Of a stretch of 64,000 bases of DNA, positions 11,901-22,467 are shown one piece after another. Location: assembly GCA_033439265.1 (NCBI GenBank), contig JAVTVX010000019.1, forward strand, positions 21,726,039 to 21,790,038, read 5' to 3'. Numbering within the stretch: the first letter of the stretch is position 1; the number at the start of each line of letters is the position of its first letter. The notes under the pieces were generated by a model, which worked only from the letters and a program-made list of their open reading frames with translations, made no database searches and was not told the origin of the DNA. The DNA comes from Dillenia suffruticosa (lineage: Eukaryota; Streptophyta; Magnoliopsida; Dilleniales; Dilleniaceae). Both the position numbers and the translations under genes were made by a program.

Positions 11901-14208
11901 TCTAGTATAAGTAATTCTATTTTCTCCTTTGTTTTTGGGAAATTCAAAGGTTGATGCAACAGTTGGGAAGCCTCGTGTCAATTTCAGAGAGACAATTACT
12001 CAACGTGCTGAATTTGATTATTTACACAAGAAGCAGAGTGGTGGACAAGGTCAATATGGTCGAGTATGCGGGTGAGATTCTTTTATCCCTTAACCAATTT
12101 TCCTTTTTAGTGTTTTTGTTGGGGGGAGGGGTGTTGAAGACCCTTTTTGTTGTGCAGTGGTCCTAAGATCAACTTTTTGACTTCAGATCAACTTTTTGAC
12201 TTCATTCAAAGGAATAATTTTTTTAGTAGTGGTGTTGATGCAGCTAATTTGTAAATTTGGTCATAAGGGCTACATCCACTTTATGCTTCTCTCTCTCTCT
12301 CTCTCTCTCTGTTTTTTTTTGGGAGGGGGGGTTAGCAAACCCTGCTATAGTATGGATTTTTAGTGGCATTGAAAAGAAAACAAAACTTTAGTGGCATTTT
12401 TACTCTTGTGGTCTTCAGCATAATATTTTAAAGGAAAAAAGTGTATGCATGAGAGATAGGAGGGGTAAAAATCATGGCATAGGTTGTGTTTTACATTTTA
12501 TATACATCATTTTCTCGACACAGATATGCTGGGGCTTTTCAGGTAATGCTTGGAAACTTACATTTCATATTGGTTCCAAAAGAATGGAACTTATTGATGT
12601 TGAAGTAGCTTATATTCATTGTCACGGCATTGATCCCTACCCCCCTGCCGGGGTGGGGGGGGTTGTTTGTGATTTATCATTTTTGTATCTTCTTCATCGC
12701 AGGTATGTAGAGCCACTACCACTGGGATCTCCCACTAAATTTGAATTTGAAAACATGATCATTGGACAAGCTATCCCATCAAATTTTATCCCAGCTATTG
12801 AGAAAGGGTTTAAAGAAGCTGCAAATTCGTGAGTGATTTTCTTTGGCAATATTGTAATTACCTTTTATTGTAGTAATTATTCCTCGCATTCACTTGAGAT
12901 GTAGTTATGGCCACTGAATCTGTTTTGCTTCTATCTTATAGAGGTTCATTAATCGGGCATCCAGTTGAAAATCTTCGTGTTGTTTTAACGGATGGCGCAT
13001 CCCATGCTGTGGATTCCAGTGAACTTGCATTTAAGTTGGCGGCAATATATGCCTTCAGACAGGTTCTGTATTTTTATCTGTGGCAAAGTACTTTTCTAGT
13101 GGCAAAAGATACGATGCTTGTGCTACATTTGCTGTATTTCAATTAATTTTCGTTTGCTTCTTTGCGGGACAGTGCTATGCTGCAGCTAAACCTGTTATAC
13201 TAGAACCTGTTATGCTTGTAGAGTTGAAAGCTCCAACAGAGTTCCAGGGATCTGTTACTGGTGATATCAACAAGTGAGTTATGTTGCCGTTTATCATGAT
13301 GTTATTTTGGCTTGCATACCATGTTATGGAACTTAAATAGTGTAAATTTGTTGTACCACAGGAGAAAAGGTGTGATTGTTGGAAATGACCAGGACGGAGA
13401 CGACTGCATAATTACTGCTCATGTAAGCATTTTTCCCATCTTCTTTGCTTTATCATCTGATGTGTATCATCTTCCTTGATTTCGTTTGAAACCAGAATTT
13501 TTAGGAGCAAGAACTTTTATATAGAACTGTTTGCTCTTTTATACTTTGTAGATTCTCTTCTAATTGAGGGGTTATTTGCCCTTCCGGTTCATCTGGTCTG
13601 TAAACATGTTCAAAGTATGTAGACCTAGAGAACAACTAGTTTTGCTTGCTATTTCTCTGTCACAAAAGCATGTGTCCATCCACTTGAGATTATCAATATC
13701 CTTGTCATGCACATATAGTTCGCAAATATTATTACAAATCAGATCTCCATCTTACCAATGATTGACTTGTTGAACTTATTGATCTAATTGTATGGTCTAA
13801 ACTACTAGGATATGACATTTTGTACAAATATATGATCCAAAAACTTTTCTGGTCCACCTAGTTTTGAGTTGGAATTTGCAACATATTTCTGAATATCTCT
13901 TTTTTGGCGTCCCAGGTTCCACTAAATAATATGTTTGGCTACTCGACTACTCTCCGTTCCATGACACAGGTGAGGAATTGTGTCCAAAAAATTTCTTGCT
14001 AAATCTCTAGATTTCTTCCTGTTCAATGGGAAAATATTGTACATTTTGCATAGAAACTCTCTCAAGTACATTCATATCTCTGAGCTATTTGCATAAATTA
14101 ATGCAGGGAAAAGGTGAATTTACTATGGAATATAAGGAACATTTGCCGGTTTCTCAGGATGTGCAGATGCAATTAATAAACACACACAAGACCACCAAAA
14201 CCGAATAA
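5996..14208 (+). CDS. MEFG1: Elongation factor G, mitochondrial (MEFG1-like), 20 exons, complete
   Basis: Translational GTPase that moves tRNAs and mRNA through the mitochondrial ribosome. Exons: 5996-6412, 7158-7379, 7648-7769, 7871-8021, 8846-8917, 9300-9395, 9486-9574, 9685-9751, 9885-9923, 10119-10179, 11401-11510, 11601-11675, 11755-11823, 11950-12071, 12703-12828, 12942-13062, 13173-13273, 13362-13422, 13916-13969 and 14107-14208. All phases join, giving 758 aa, close to the family length of about 750. The first 60 residues are Ser/Arg-rich and acid-poor, like a mitochondrial presequence. G-domain motifs are AHIDSGKTT (residue 77 on), DTPGH (144) and NKLD (198). [11 protein letters not shown] and GQGQYGRV mark domains III and IV, and the C-terminal region ([20 protein letters not shown]) fits domain V. 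The start sits in a good context (acaATGGC). Intron 3 has an unusual donor, GTCCGT. No sign of decay. Confidence 0.96.
6546..6835 (+). repeat. Tandem duplication in MEFG intron 1, period about 148 bp
   Basis: The block beginning CTTAAAATGGCTTGAATTTG at 6546 is repeated from 6694 with substitutions (CTTAAAATGTCTTGAAATTT). Both units continue through a shared CAACAACT(A/G)TGGTTAGCAG segment. It lies wholly in the intron. Confidence 0.8.
12167..12204 (+). repeat. Perfect 19-bp tandem duplication in MEFG intron 14
   Basis: GATCAACTTTTTGACTTCA occurs twice in direct succession. Intronic. A (TC)n tract follows at 12288-12310. Confidence 0.85.
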
Positions 14209-15599
14209 TCCTATTCAGACATGGTGTCATCCTCTAAAATCTCTGTGCAAGCTACATGTGCTGCTTCATCATACTATTTTTTCACTTATTTATAGTTTTT
14301 ATACTAGCGTGGTCCAAAGAATTAAGTTTTGTTATGGCCATTAAATTTTGGAGGAAAACATATTGTATAATGTAGTAGTTGAGGCCAAAAATTAAATGGT
14401 GTCATGGCTGTTGGAATTTGGAGGTGAAAAAAAGCAAACGATGTAATTTGACCATTTTTTTGTTAATAAATGATGAATGAATGGAGAGAGCATCACTCTC
14501 TATGAAGCATTTTTTGCTTGTCTGGTTCTCTTCATGCCATGGTGTACTTAGTTGGGTTTGGGTCGGGCTAGGCTCGGCCAAGAATGAAGAGTATTAGGCC
14601 CTCCATGGAATCTAGACAGTTTTGCCTTGACATGCAAGTAGTGCAAATTATACGTTTGATAGCGTGCAAACGGTATCACTTAAAAGGGTTGAGCAAAGTT
14701 GGTAATATCCAGTGCCGGACCAAGACATCAGATGGGTGCCTATGGGTTCCATGCAAAAGCGCCTTTTTTTGGTACCTTGCATGGTGCCCACCATGAACCC
14801 ACATGACATCTGGGTCTAACTGCTACATGGGAGAGTGGAGGAAAGGGTCCTCCACCCTTTCTCCCTTGTGTCTTTGGGAGTTATATGAAGTACAGATTTC
14901 TTTTATTTATGGGATTTGATACCTTGGTTCAAGGGTCGTATGGGTGACCAAAGTAAAACATGTTTGCTAGCCCTGCTTGAAAATTGGCAGTTAAGCTGCA
15001 AGTTTTTTTTTTTTGGTTTTCTTCTCATTTTAACCGGTATGGCTCGCCAGGGAATGGTAAGAAGTACCTAGCAGTGCACTTGCTTTTTATTACCGTACAT
15101 ATGGATCAAGAAGCCAAATATTGCAGATGTTCAATGTAAATAGGTCGAGACTCCCCTGCCACAACAAAAAAAAAGGCTGTAATATGTTCTATTAATTCAA
15201 AATCTAAATCACAAGTTTCTAAGGTAAGTTGATAATAATTCAGCCAGAAACATGACAACAAAATACCCCGCACGTTCTTGTCCTAATATTAGCGCTATTG
15301 ATGCCGGGCAGTTGTCTAAAGATTCTTCCTTTTTGTTAATAGATTGTAAGGATAAATAACTGGGCAACATAAGGTGAATTGAATAAGTAATGACCAAATA
15401 TGACTGGAGCACAATTTCTTTTACTCACTCAAAAAGTCTTGAGAAACTTTCAACCTAAGAAATAAGGCCGCACGAGATTGTCTTTTTCACTCAAACAACA
15501 TTACTCCGAAGACTGTATAAAGTCAAAAACTGAGCTGTATGGCGCATCTTCATGTAGCAGAAAGCAAATCCTAGAAAAGTCCATTTCCACATCAGTCTC
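14209..15599. other. Convergent intergenic region, MEFG and CNR6 3' ends
   Basis: The two flanking genes run tail to tail, so this stretch holds both 3' UTRs. It has only short unrecognised frames, a T-run near 15006-15014, and no repeat that could be named. Confidence 0.5.
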
Positions 15600-18500
15600 C
15601 TAAGAAGAGTTGTTGGTAGAAGTAGTGGACTCCCGGTTCTCAACAGCATTCATCTCCTGAGCTGGCGGTGGCTTCATGACAGTCATGGCCATGTCACAAT
15701 CATCTGAGAGATGCCCCTTCATCTCCCTGTGCTCCTGGCACAATGCACACTGGTGCATACAGAAATGCACCATGCACGGATCACATGGCGAGTTCTGCAT
15801 GATCACGACATGGGAACATATCAGTAGTGAGTAAAAGGTAAATTACAAGGTCCCCAAGGGGACAAATTAGTGGACACAACCCCCTCCCCCAACCCAATGA
15901 TCAAGGGTTCAAATCCCAGGTAACCAAAGAAAAAAAGGTAGATTACAAGAAAGAGAAAAAATTATTGGTCTTCCAAGCACCCATTTTTTGTGGTTATTTC
16001 CCATCTTAAACTAATGAGCTTAAGACTACATGGATAGAAGGGGATTTCCTATGATTTGACTGAAAACGACAACCACCTTCTGGAAAGTAAAACATATACA
16101 ATATGCAAGCCACATGCATTATGGAGGTGTTCAATACAATTTTAGATGCATTACAGCTGCCAATAGGATAATAAAAATTCATTTTTTAAAGACTAAATTT
16201 TTGCATCAAAACAAAGTTCAATGTCTTCTACTCTCTTCACATAAATGCTTCAATCTGTTAGAAACCAAAATGCAATAAACTTCAAGGTTTTCTTTAATAA
16301 TAATCAATGCAGCAGATGTTCTCAAATGAGTACATGAATTTGATTAAATGCTCATAAGAATGTACAAAAGCTCTTTATCTTGAGGCAAAAGAATTTCATA
16401 TCTTTTTCTTTTTGGGAATCAATTAGTTTCTTCACACAAGGATTCACAAAAGCAAAATTGAACGGACCTTGAGATGATATTTCTTCTGCAATGATTGTCG
16501 AATCATGCCGGTATAGATGCCACACATCCACCATGAAAATAATAGACCCTCAAAGATGAGAAATGATGTGTTCGGATCAATTCCATTTAGAAGTGACGTT
16601 GCAGCTGCAAGTGCAATTCCGCCTTCAACGCATATGGCATGACAAACGCATGCATCTGTCCAAGGAATATCATCTCTCAAGGTTGCAACATTACGCCCAA
16701 ACAGCACGCATGGACAAAACAATCCAGTCCAGCCTGTGAAATCAGCAAAGCTAATAGAATAAATAGTGACAGGTAATAATGCCCAAATTGATTAACAAAA
16801 CTATCATCAAGGATATAGTAATCTATAGGTAGAATTGCTACCCGAAAATAAAATTTCAATGTGAAAAAAACATCATTCCAAAGGCATATACACAGCCATA
16901 TGATCATACTATTATTCAACCACTCAGCAGCCAATAATGATTTTCAGTTTTGCATGGTAAGCTGAGAAGCAGCGTTCACCATTGCCATGTAAGCTTCATT
17001 GTGGTTTCTTCTTGAAAGATCCCCCTCAGATAATTCTCAGTGACAATGTGCAGTGATAGAAGAAGAAATTCCAATCAGATAGACCACATATGACGAGCCA
17101 ACAAAAGCGTAGAGTATTTGAAACACATTTTTCTTTCAAATTCCAACAGTCAATGAAACAAGTTGAAATGTATCGCTTTTTTAACTGGTGCAGTTCTTAA
17201 TCTTCATGCATCAAATGATAGCTTCAGTCAAAAGTCTCCTTACACTTCCGGTTAAAGCCATCTTATGTCTTCCAAGGTACCATATACCCAATGTTCATGT
17301 GCACACTAAAGATGATTTTTCTAGTACAAATCCATGTTATAGTTTCTTTAACCCAAAAAAAAAAAAAAAGGAAAAACAAAAAACAAAAAATCAAAGGTTT
17401 TTCCATCCTTTAAATAAGCACTTGAGAACTGCTTTAACAAGACCATTACAAAAAGCCTACTGTTAATGCCCACCAGCAAAAGGGGGTCAAGAGCCAAAGT
17501 GAGCCTATGAAACCAACTTTTTAGTTATAGTGGTGAAAAAGCTTTTCCCAGTTCAATAAAAGGCTAGCAAGAAAGAAAAACATCAAAATTGCTGAGAAGA
17601 GGTCTCCTGCTGTTTCAACCACAAATAGGCTAGAAAGCCATAAAGCAACTAGCAAGGAGTCATGTATGAAATTTCTTCTGTTCCATATCTTCCTGCTGAT
17701 ATGGATCAATAAGCAATTATTGCTGCATCAACACATTCACCTTCAGATATAAGTTCTACTAACCCCCAAACCCTTATGTTCCAATTTGTTGCGGCAGTGG
17801 CCTCAATCCTGTGCACCATGCACTTTTTTACAGAGCTAGGACTGAGGAGCTGCTGACTAGTTCTAAATAAAACTTAGGGAAACATAATAGCATGACCCCT
17901 AAATAAATAAACTTTGGAGATCAGGATTTAAGATTCATGAAATCAAGCAGCACGAAAACTTACAACTCTCTGGATCTTCAGCACATCCACATATGCCAGT
18001 TGTCCAAGCTTCATCAGCAGGGGGTGAATAACTCTCTGGTAGAGGTTGCCCACATTCAGGACATCTATGAACAGCCAACTATCCAATGGCACATTATCAG
18101 CGAATAGAACAGAGAAAACCAAAACAAAGTACTGGGTCCACCATGGTCCTTGCTATTATTACGTTTACAACTGAGGATAGGACAAGGCATCTTTAATTGA
18201 TACCCCAGGTTCAATTATTTGAAGCACTCTCTTCTTAATAAAAATAAGGTAAAACTATACGGGTATTGCTCACCCTAGATCCCATGAGTTTAGGAGAACA
18301 GGAAGGTGACATTTTAGAGGACGGCAAAAACTCCACACACTGCCCCAATATGGCTGTATCTGTTGTTCACAGTGGTCTGAGATATATATCGTATGCATGG
18401 CAGAAAATGCTTGTCTTCTTCCACAAATTGTTTCATGTATCTTTTTCTAGCTTTGCATCTTGAAACCACCTCTTCTCTTTCCACACTTGAACAACAATAC

Positions 18501-19201
18501 CCCATTTTATTTTTCCTCACTTTTTTGTTAGTCCAACACACACACACACACACACAGAGTAAAGTTTGATTTGTTTTTTACTTTTATTTATTTTTACTTT
18601 TATTTATTTTTACTTTGCGCAAAAGAAGACTAGCTCTCAGGTGTTGATTTCACGACTAGTTTTGTGTTTATCAGAACCTGATTTCAGGATAACCCCATTT
18701 CAGTTTTTATCTCTTTCTTCAAGCCCTGCCACCCAAACTTGCTTCTTTGGGAGGCTGAAGCATTGCATCACCGAGACATGTCCTTCCTCTTTACCTTAAA
18801 CCCACGTTTTTATTCTTTGGAAAATTAAAACTATTAAGCTGGACTTAACAAGATCATAGTTAAAGGTTTCAATGAATAAGGCACCCCACTGGGGCAGTCT
18901 CACTTATAATCCATAGAACATCTTCAGTGTAGGCTTTAAAATTTTCAAGTAACAGGCAATTAAATCAAGAACGAACACAATAATTCGGATGTTTAAAATC
19001 CCCCCTCCGAAAAAAAAATCATCATGTGGGTAATGAATTGCAACTAGAGTGAATGTACAGACGATACTGAAAAAAGAAGAAGAATAAGAAGACCTGAGGG
19101 ACTTCAATAGGTTGATTGAGTTCACCAGTGATTATATCATGGACAGTGGCTTGATCCTTTGTCAATTTCACGTAATGCGATTGCGAATGTCCTTCAGCCA
19201 T
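15600..19201 (-). CDS. CNR6: PLAC8-family protein, cell number regulator 6-like, 4 exons, complete
   Basis: Cysteine-rich membrane protein of the PLAC8 (DUF614) family; plant relatives (cell number regulators, PCR proteins) affect organ size or move Cd/Zn. Exons on the minus strand: 19201-19094, 18078-17964, 16733-16468 and 15794-15600, giving about 227 aa. The N-terminus (MAEGHSQSHYVKLTKDQATV) and the block CPECGQPLPESY are typical of the CNR6 branch. The family signature is the CWTGLFCPCVLFGRNV segment at the exon 2/3 joint, followed by a hydrophobic segment around CHAICVEGGIALAAATS and FSWWMCGIYTGMIRQSLQKK. Exon 4 has a second Cys cluster (CDPCMVHFCMHQCALCQEHR). All splice phases join. The poorly conserved C-terminal tail is Ser/Thr/Asn-rich. 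The molecular substrate cannot be told from sequence. Confidence 0.93.
15844..15940 (+). repeat. SINE-like dispersed repeat, copy B
   Basis: Related to the block at 5451-5535. It carries CCCCAAGGGGACAAATTAGT, a C-rich middle, and GGGTTCAAATCCC, which matches a tRNA-type B box, then an A-rich tail. It sits in CNR6 intron 3, just downstream of the exon 4 acceptor in genome order. Confidence 0.45.
18534..18555 (+). repeat. (CA)n microsatellite
   Basis: About ten CA units in CNR6 intron 1. Confidence 0.9.
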
Positions 19202-19387
19202 TATCTATCTATACCTCCAACACCCAAGAAATAGAGAGAGAAACAATTAAAATAGAGAGAGAGAGCGGGAGAGGATACCTTGAAATGGAGCAGTGAGATG
19301 ATGATCTTACGCTGAGGAGAGAATTAAATAAGTTGAATTTGGGTTTAATCGGAGAATGTATTTGGTGAAAATCTTCTCCAAATCTGC

Positions 19388-19413
19388 AGAGAGAGAGAGA
19401 GAGAGAGAGAGAG
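19388..19413 (+). repeat. (GA)n microsatellite upstream of CNR6
   Basis: Thirteen or so GA units about 190 bases upstream of the CNR6 start codon, followed by GCGCGC. Confidence 0.9.
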
Positions 19414-19479
19414 CGCGCGTGGAGGAGAGATCAAATGTAACTTGCAAAGGCAGAAACGCCGTTTGCGAGGCATGGACGA

Positions 19480-19498
19480 TGACGTGCTGATGACGTCG
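19480..19498. promoter_or_regulatory. Possible as-1-like element (paired TGACG motifs)
   Basis: TGACGTGCTGATGACGTCG contains two TGACG cores 11 bases apart, the second inside the palindrome GACGTC. In plants such pairs bind TGA-class bZIP factors and respond to xenobiotic, salicylate or metal stress. It lies about 280 bases upstream of the CNR6 start. The motif is seen; its use is inferred. Confidence 0.4.
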
Positions 19499-19906
19499 TA
19501 TTTTCTTTTTGTTTTTTTTGCGCCTTTTCCTTTCAACTTCTTTACCGAATATATCCTTTACAAAAATTAACTTACATCAATATTTGTACCATAATTATTT
19601 AGCACTATTATTCAACATCTTATATTCCAATATTTGGCCCAAATTCCAAAAAATTAAAAAAAAATTAAATTAATATTTCAAATAAATAAGATAATATTTT
19701 TGATATTCTGTTCAATAAAAAATAGAAAATTAATCGTAATAAATTAATTTTTTATTCAAAATGAGTTCACGAGTATATACATATTTTTATTATTTATGTT
19801 AATTGTGATTAAATTTAATTTTGAATAATCGAAAAATAAAATTTTTCTTATAATTATTTTTTCGATAGACTACTAACTTAGGGAAGACAGAGGATGGAGG
19901 GAGGAG

Positions 19907-22071
19907 ATGGCAGGAGGAGCTATGCCATTAAAATCAATCACCAACTCTATGGTCGGGTCTGCAACAACTGACCCTTTAATCCTCAAAACCCACAAATCCT
20001 CTGCTTCAAATTCCAACCATCCTTCTTCCTGCTGCTCTCAATTCTCTAAACCTTCCTGTCACAGCCAACCATCATGTTCTTCTTCTTCTTCTTCTTCTTC
20101 TTCTGCTGCTGCTGCTGCTGCTGCTGCTCTCAATTCTCTAAACCTTCCTGTCACAGCCAACCATCATGTTGTTTCTCCAACTGGATCATTTTTCTGGCGG
20201 ATTTGAGGATGAGAGGGCAAGTGGGTATCCCTATGATTTTGTAAATTTTGTTTTTGGTCAAGTGCCTTCAACAACTGAAGTTGAAAATGCTTTATCTGTC
20301 CTTCAAAGGTAATAAACTGTAATGGCTATCGGTTTACTCTTTGTTCCGCCTATATTTGCTTCAAATTTCCTCACTTTTATCAACTCAGTTGACTTAACTG
20401 CAGATTCTACATTTGAAGACTAGAATTGGCCAGCACAGGTCATGCCAAGGATGTTACAAAGCCACAAAAAAGGTAATGTGATAGATATACTTTTAAGTCA
20501 TGTTAAATAAAATGTTCGTAACAGACGCTTCATTGGTCTAATGAAAAGGGCACTAACATTCCATATTAAGAATCAGGATTCGAATATTGTTAGTGATAAA
20601 AACGACGTTGGGAGAGCTCCCTCCCGATTGGGACCCAATAACAGCTCGGCTGAAATTAATCAGAACAAAATTTCAGATACTCAGCTATAGATCAAGTCTA
20701 GGGAATCAAAAAAAATAAAATAAAAGGTTCATTTCATTTCTTGTTTAGGCTATACAAAAACGTTATGTATAGAAAAGAGAAAAAGGTTATGGAATATTTG
20801 AAAACTATATAAGGAAATTATTCTAATCTTGGATGTATATTCTAGGGCAATATGAGAAAATATTTGAAATTATTGTTATATTATTTGAGATTTGTTCTTT
20901 AAATAATCTCAGCTTAAATCAAAGTTTTCCTTTTTAGTTGATACGGTCATGGAATTTTTTTCCTATTTATTTTTATATGAATAGTTGAAAATATTTATTA
21001 AAATTTAAAATCAAATAATTTAAAATGATTTTTCAAATTCAAATTAAAGAGATCTTGTTTAAATCTGAATAACCCAAATTGTTCATATTTATTTCTAAAA
21101 TCTTGAATTTTCTATTAATAAAGAATCAAATCATTTTGTTTTTAACCTAATTCAATTATTTGATGAAAAACTTTATACTAATTATTTTTTTGTGTGCGTT
21201 GATGAGTTCAGCTCCCAGTTTCTGATCTGTACCGTCTCTTTCATTCAATGAGCTTGAAAGTGATGCTTGAGGTAGGGTTCTTTACCAAGAGGACGAGCCT
21301 TGAGTTGAGCCATTGTTAAGCCTCAGCTTGTTTGCGTAACCTCACATATGCATCAAATCTTACGTACTTATAAAGTGGTTTGATCAACAATTGAGGAAAT
21401 TTAACTTGTTTTTCTCATTCCAATATAGTTCCATACTCGGTCTTTCGACGTCAGGATCAGGGTCTCATTGGCTTCAGACAATGTTGTCCCAGTGTGATCC
21501 AAGAGTATTGCAGTCTCCCGGTCTATCGAGAGTTTGTGATGCTGGGTGCTTGCTCCAGAGAGACCGTTTCGTTCAGGTAAATTGATGTTTCCTTGTGATT
21601 ATGTGGTGCTACAAAACCCTTCCAATTTACGTTTCAAGCATGATCATTTCCCTACAGAGAATGGTTGTTTCACTATCATCTGATAAGGCCGTTTGGGATG
21701 CTGTGTTGAACAATGAGGTGATTCAGAAGCTAAAGCAATCACTTTACAGTGGTAATGCGTAGAATTCTTTCTATGATGACTCAACATTGATGATGAACTC
21801 AAAAAAAAGTTTTGGTCATGCATCCAATGAACCAGACTTGGCTATGTGCATGATGAGGTTGATACCGGACTCAGACATGGCCAAAATAATGGAACTGATT
21901 GATAGTTTCATAACCCTAGTTAATGCAATGTTTCATCTTCCTCATGGTCAAAGGGGAGTGCCAACATCAGAGCATCCAGATCATCAGGATAAAAACATTC
22001 GATCATCGGTTCTTCTATGCATCGTGATTCTTCTTGTAGTAGTGGTGTCTAGGGCACAAATGGCACATTAG
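19907..22071 (+). pseudogene. Decayed gene for a small plant C-terminally anchored membrane protein of unknown function
   Basis: Several blocks resemble an uncharacterised plant family ending in a single membrane segment. About 20164-20308 reads GYPYDFVNFVFGQVPSTTEV...ALSVLQ; 21430-21576 reads CDPRVLQSPGLSRVCDAGCL...DRFVQ; 21658-22071 reads RMVVSLSSDKAVWDAVLNNE and ends in LLCIVILLVVVVSRA. The last two share a reading frame across a good GT-AG intron. A TAG at 21760-21762 interrupts the last exon before the membrane segment, in frame on both sides. The N-terminal frame opening at 19907 (Ser-rich, then poly-Ser and poly-Ala) is out of frame with the 20164 block. The middle exons are missing or unrecognisable. 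This is probably a pseudogene; a short protein ending at 21760 cannot be excluded. No function is known to me. Confidence 0.55.
20030..20172 (+). repeat. Direct repeat of about 50 bp split by (TTC)n(TGC)n microsatellite
   Basis: CTGCTCTCAATTCTCTAAAC and the following bases, up to CCAACCATCATGTT, occur at about 20032-20079 and again at about 20122-20170. The two copies are separated by about eight TTC and eight TGC units. The insertion shifts the frame, which explains why the poly-Ser/poly-Ala frame does not continue into the downstream block. Confidence 0.8.
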
Positions 22072-22225
22072 TTGTATACCGATCAGTAGAATGGACAGCT
22101 TGCTATACCACTTGACAGTTTGGTAAATCTACCAAGTGCCTTTAAACAGAAATCAGAAATCAAACAACCAAAAAGAGATGAAGCCACTCATTGTACTTGT
22201 GAAAAAATCATGCTGCAGTTTTCCA

Positions 22226-22390
22226 ACTTCCAACAGAAAAGCCTCAAAAGAAAAATAATCTCAATCTTGTTGTCCACCTCAAAAAGATTATTTCCATGCT
22301 ACAACCAACTTCCAACAAAAGAGCCTCAAAAGAAAAATTATCTTAATCTTGTCGTCCAACCCAAAAAGATTATTTCCATGCTACAACTAA
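22226..22390 (+). repeat. Tandem duplication, period 82 bp
   Basis: CTTCCAACAGAAAAGCCTCA at 22227 recurs at 22309 with few changes, and both units end in GATTATTTCCATGCTACAAC. It lies between the 3' end of the membrane-protein pseudogene and the NUP62 3' end. Confidence 0.85.
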
Positions 22391-22467
22391 GAAGTTGAAG
22401 AAGGTTTTGTTACTTTATGTTAGTCTTCATATGCTGGTCCATTAGGTAAGATCCTGTAGTCCAGTGA

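Larger units (their letters stand above)
19202..19906. other. Divergent promoter region between CNR6 and the membrane-protein locus
   Basis: About 0.7 kb separates two oppositely directed coding starts. It holds a (GA)n tract at 19388-19413, which is CT on the CNR6 coding strand and so lies in its 5' leader or promoter, plus a pair of TGACG motifs at 19480-19495. The part from 19550 to 19870 is AT-rich with no visible feature. Confidence 0.5.

Noticed and set aside
12449-12832. Single-exon frame of 127 codons ending in elongation-factor sequence
   Set aside because: Only 12703-12828 is the MEFG exon; the upstream part is intron read-through with no family similarity.
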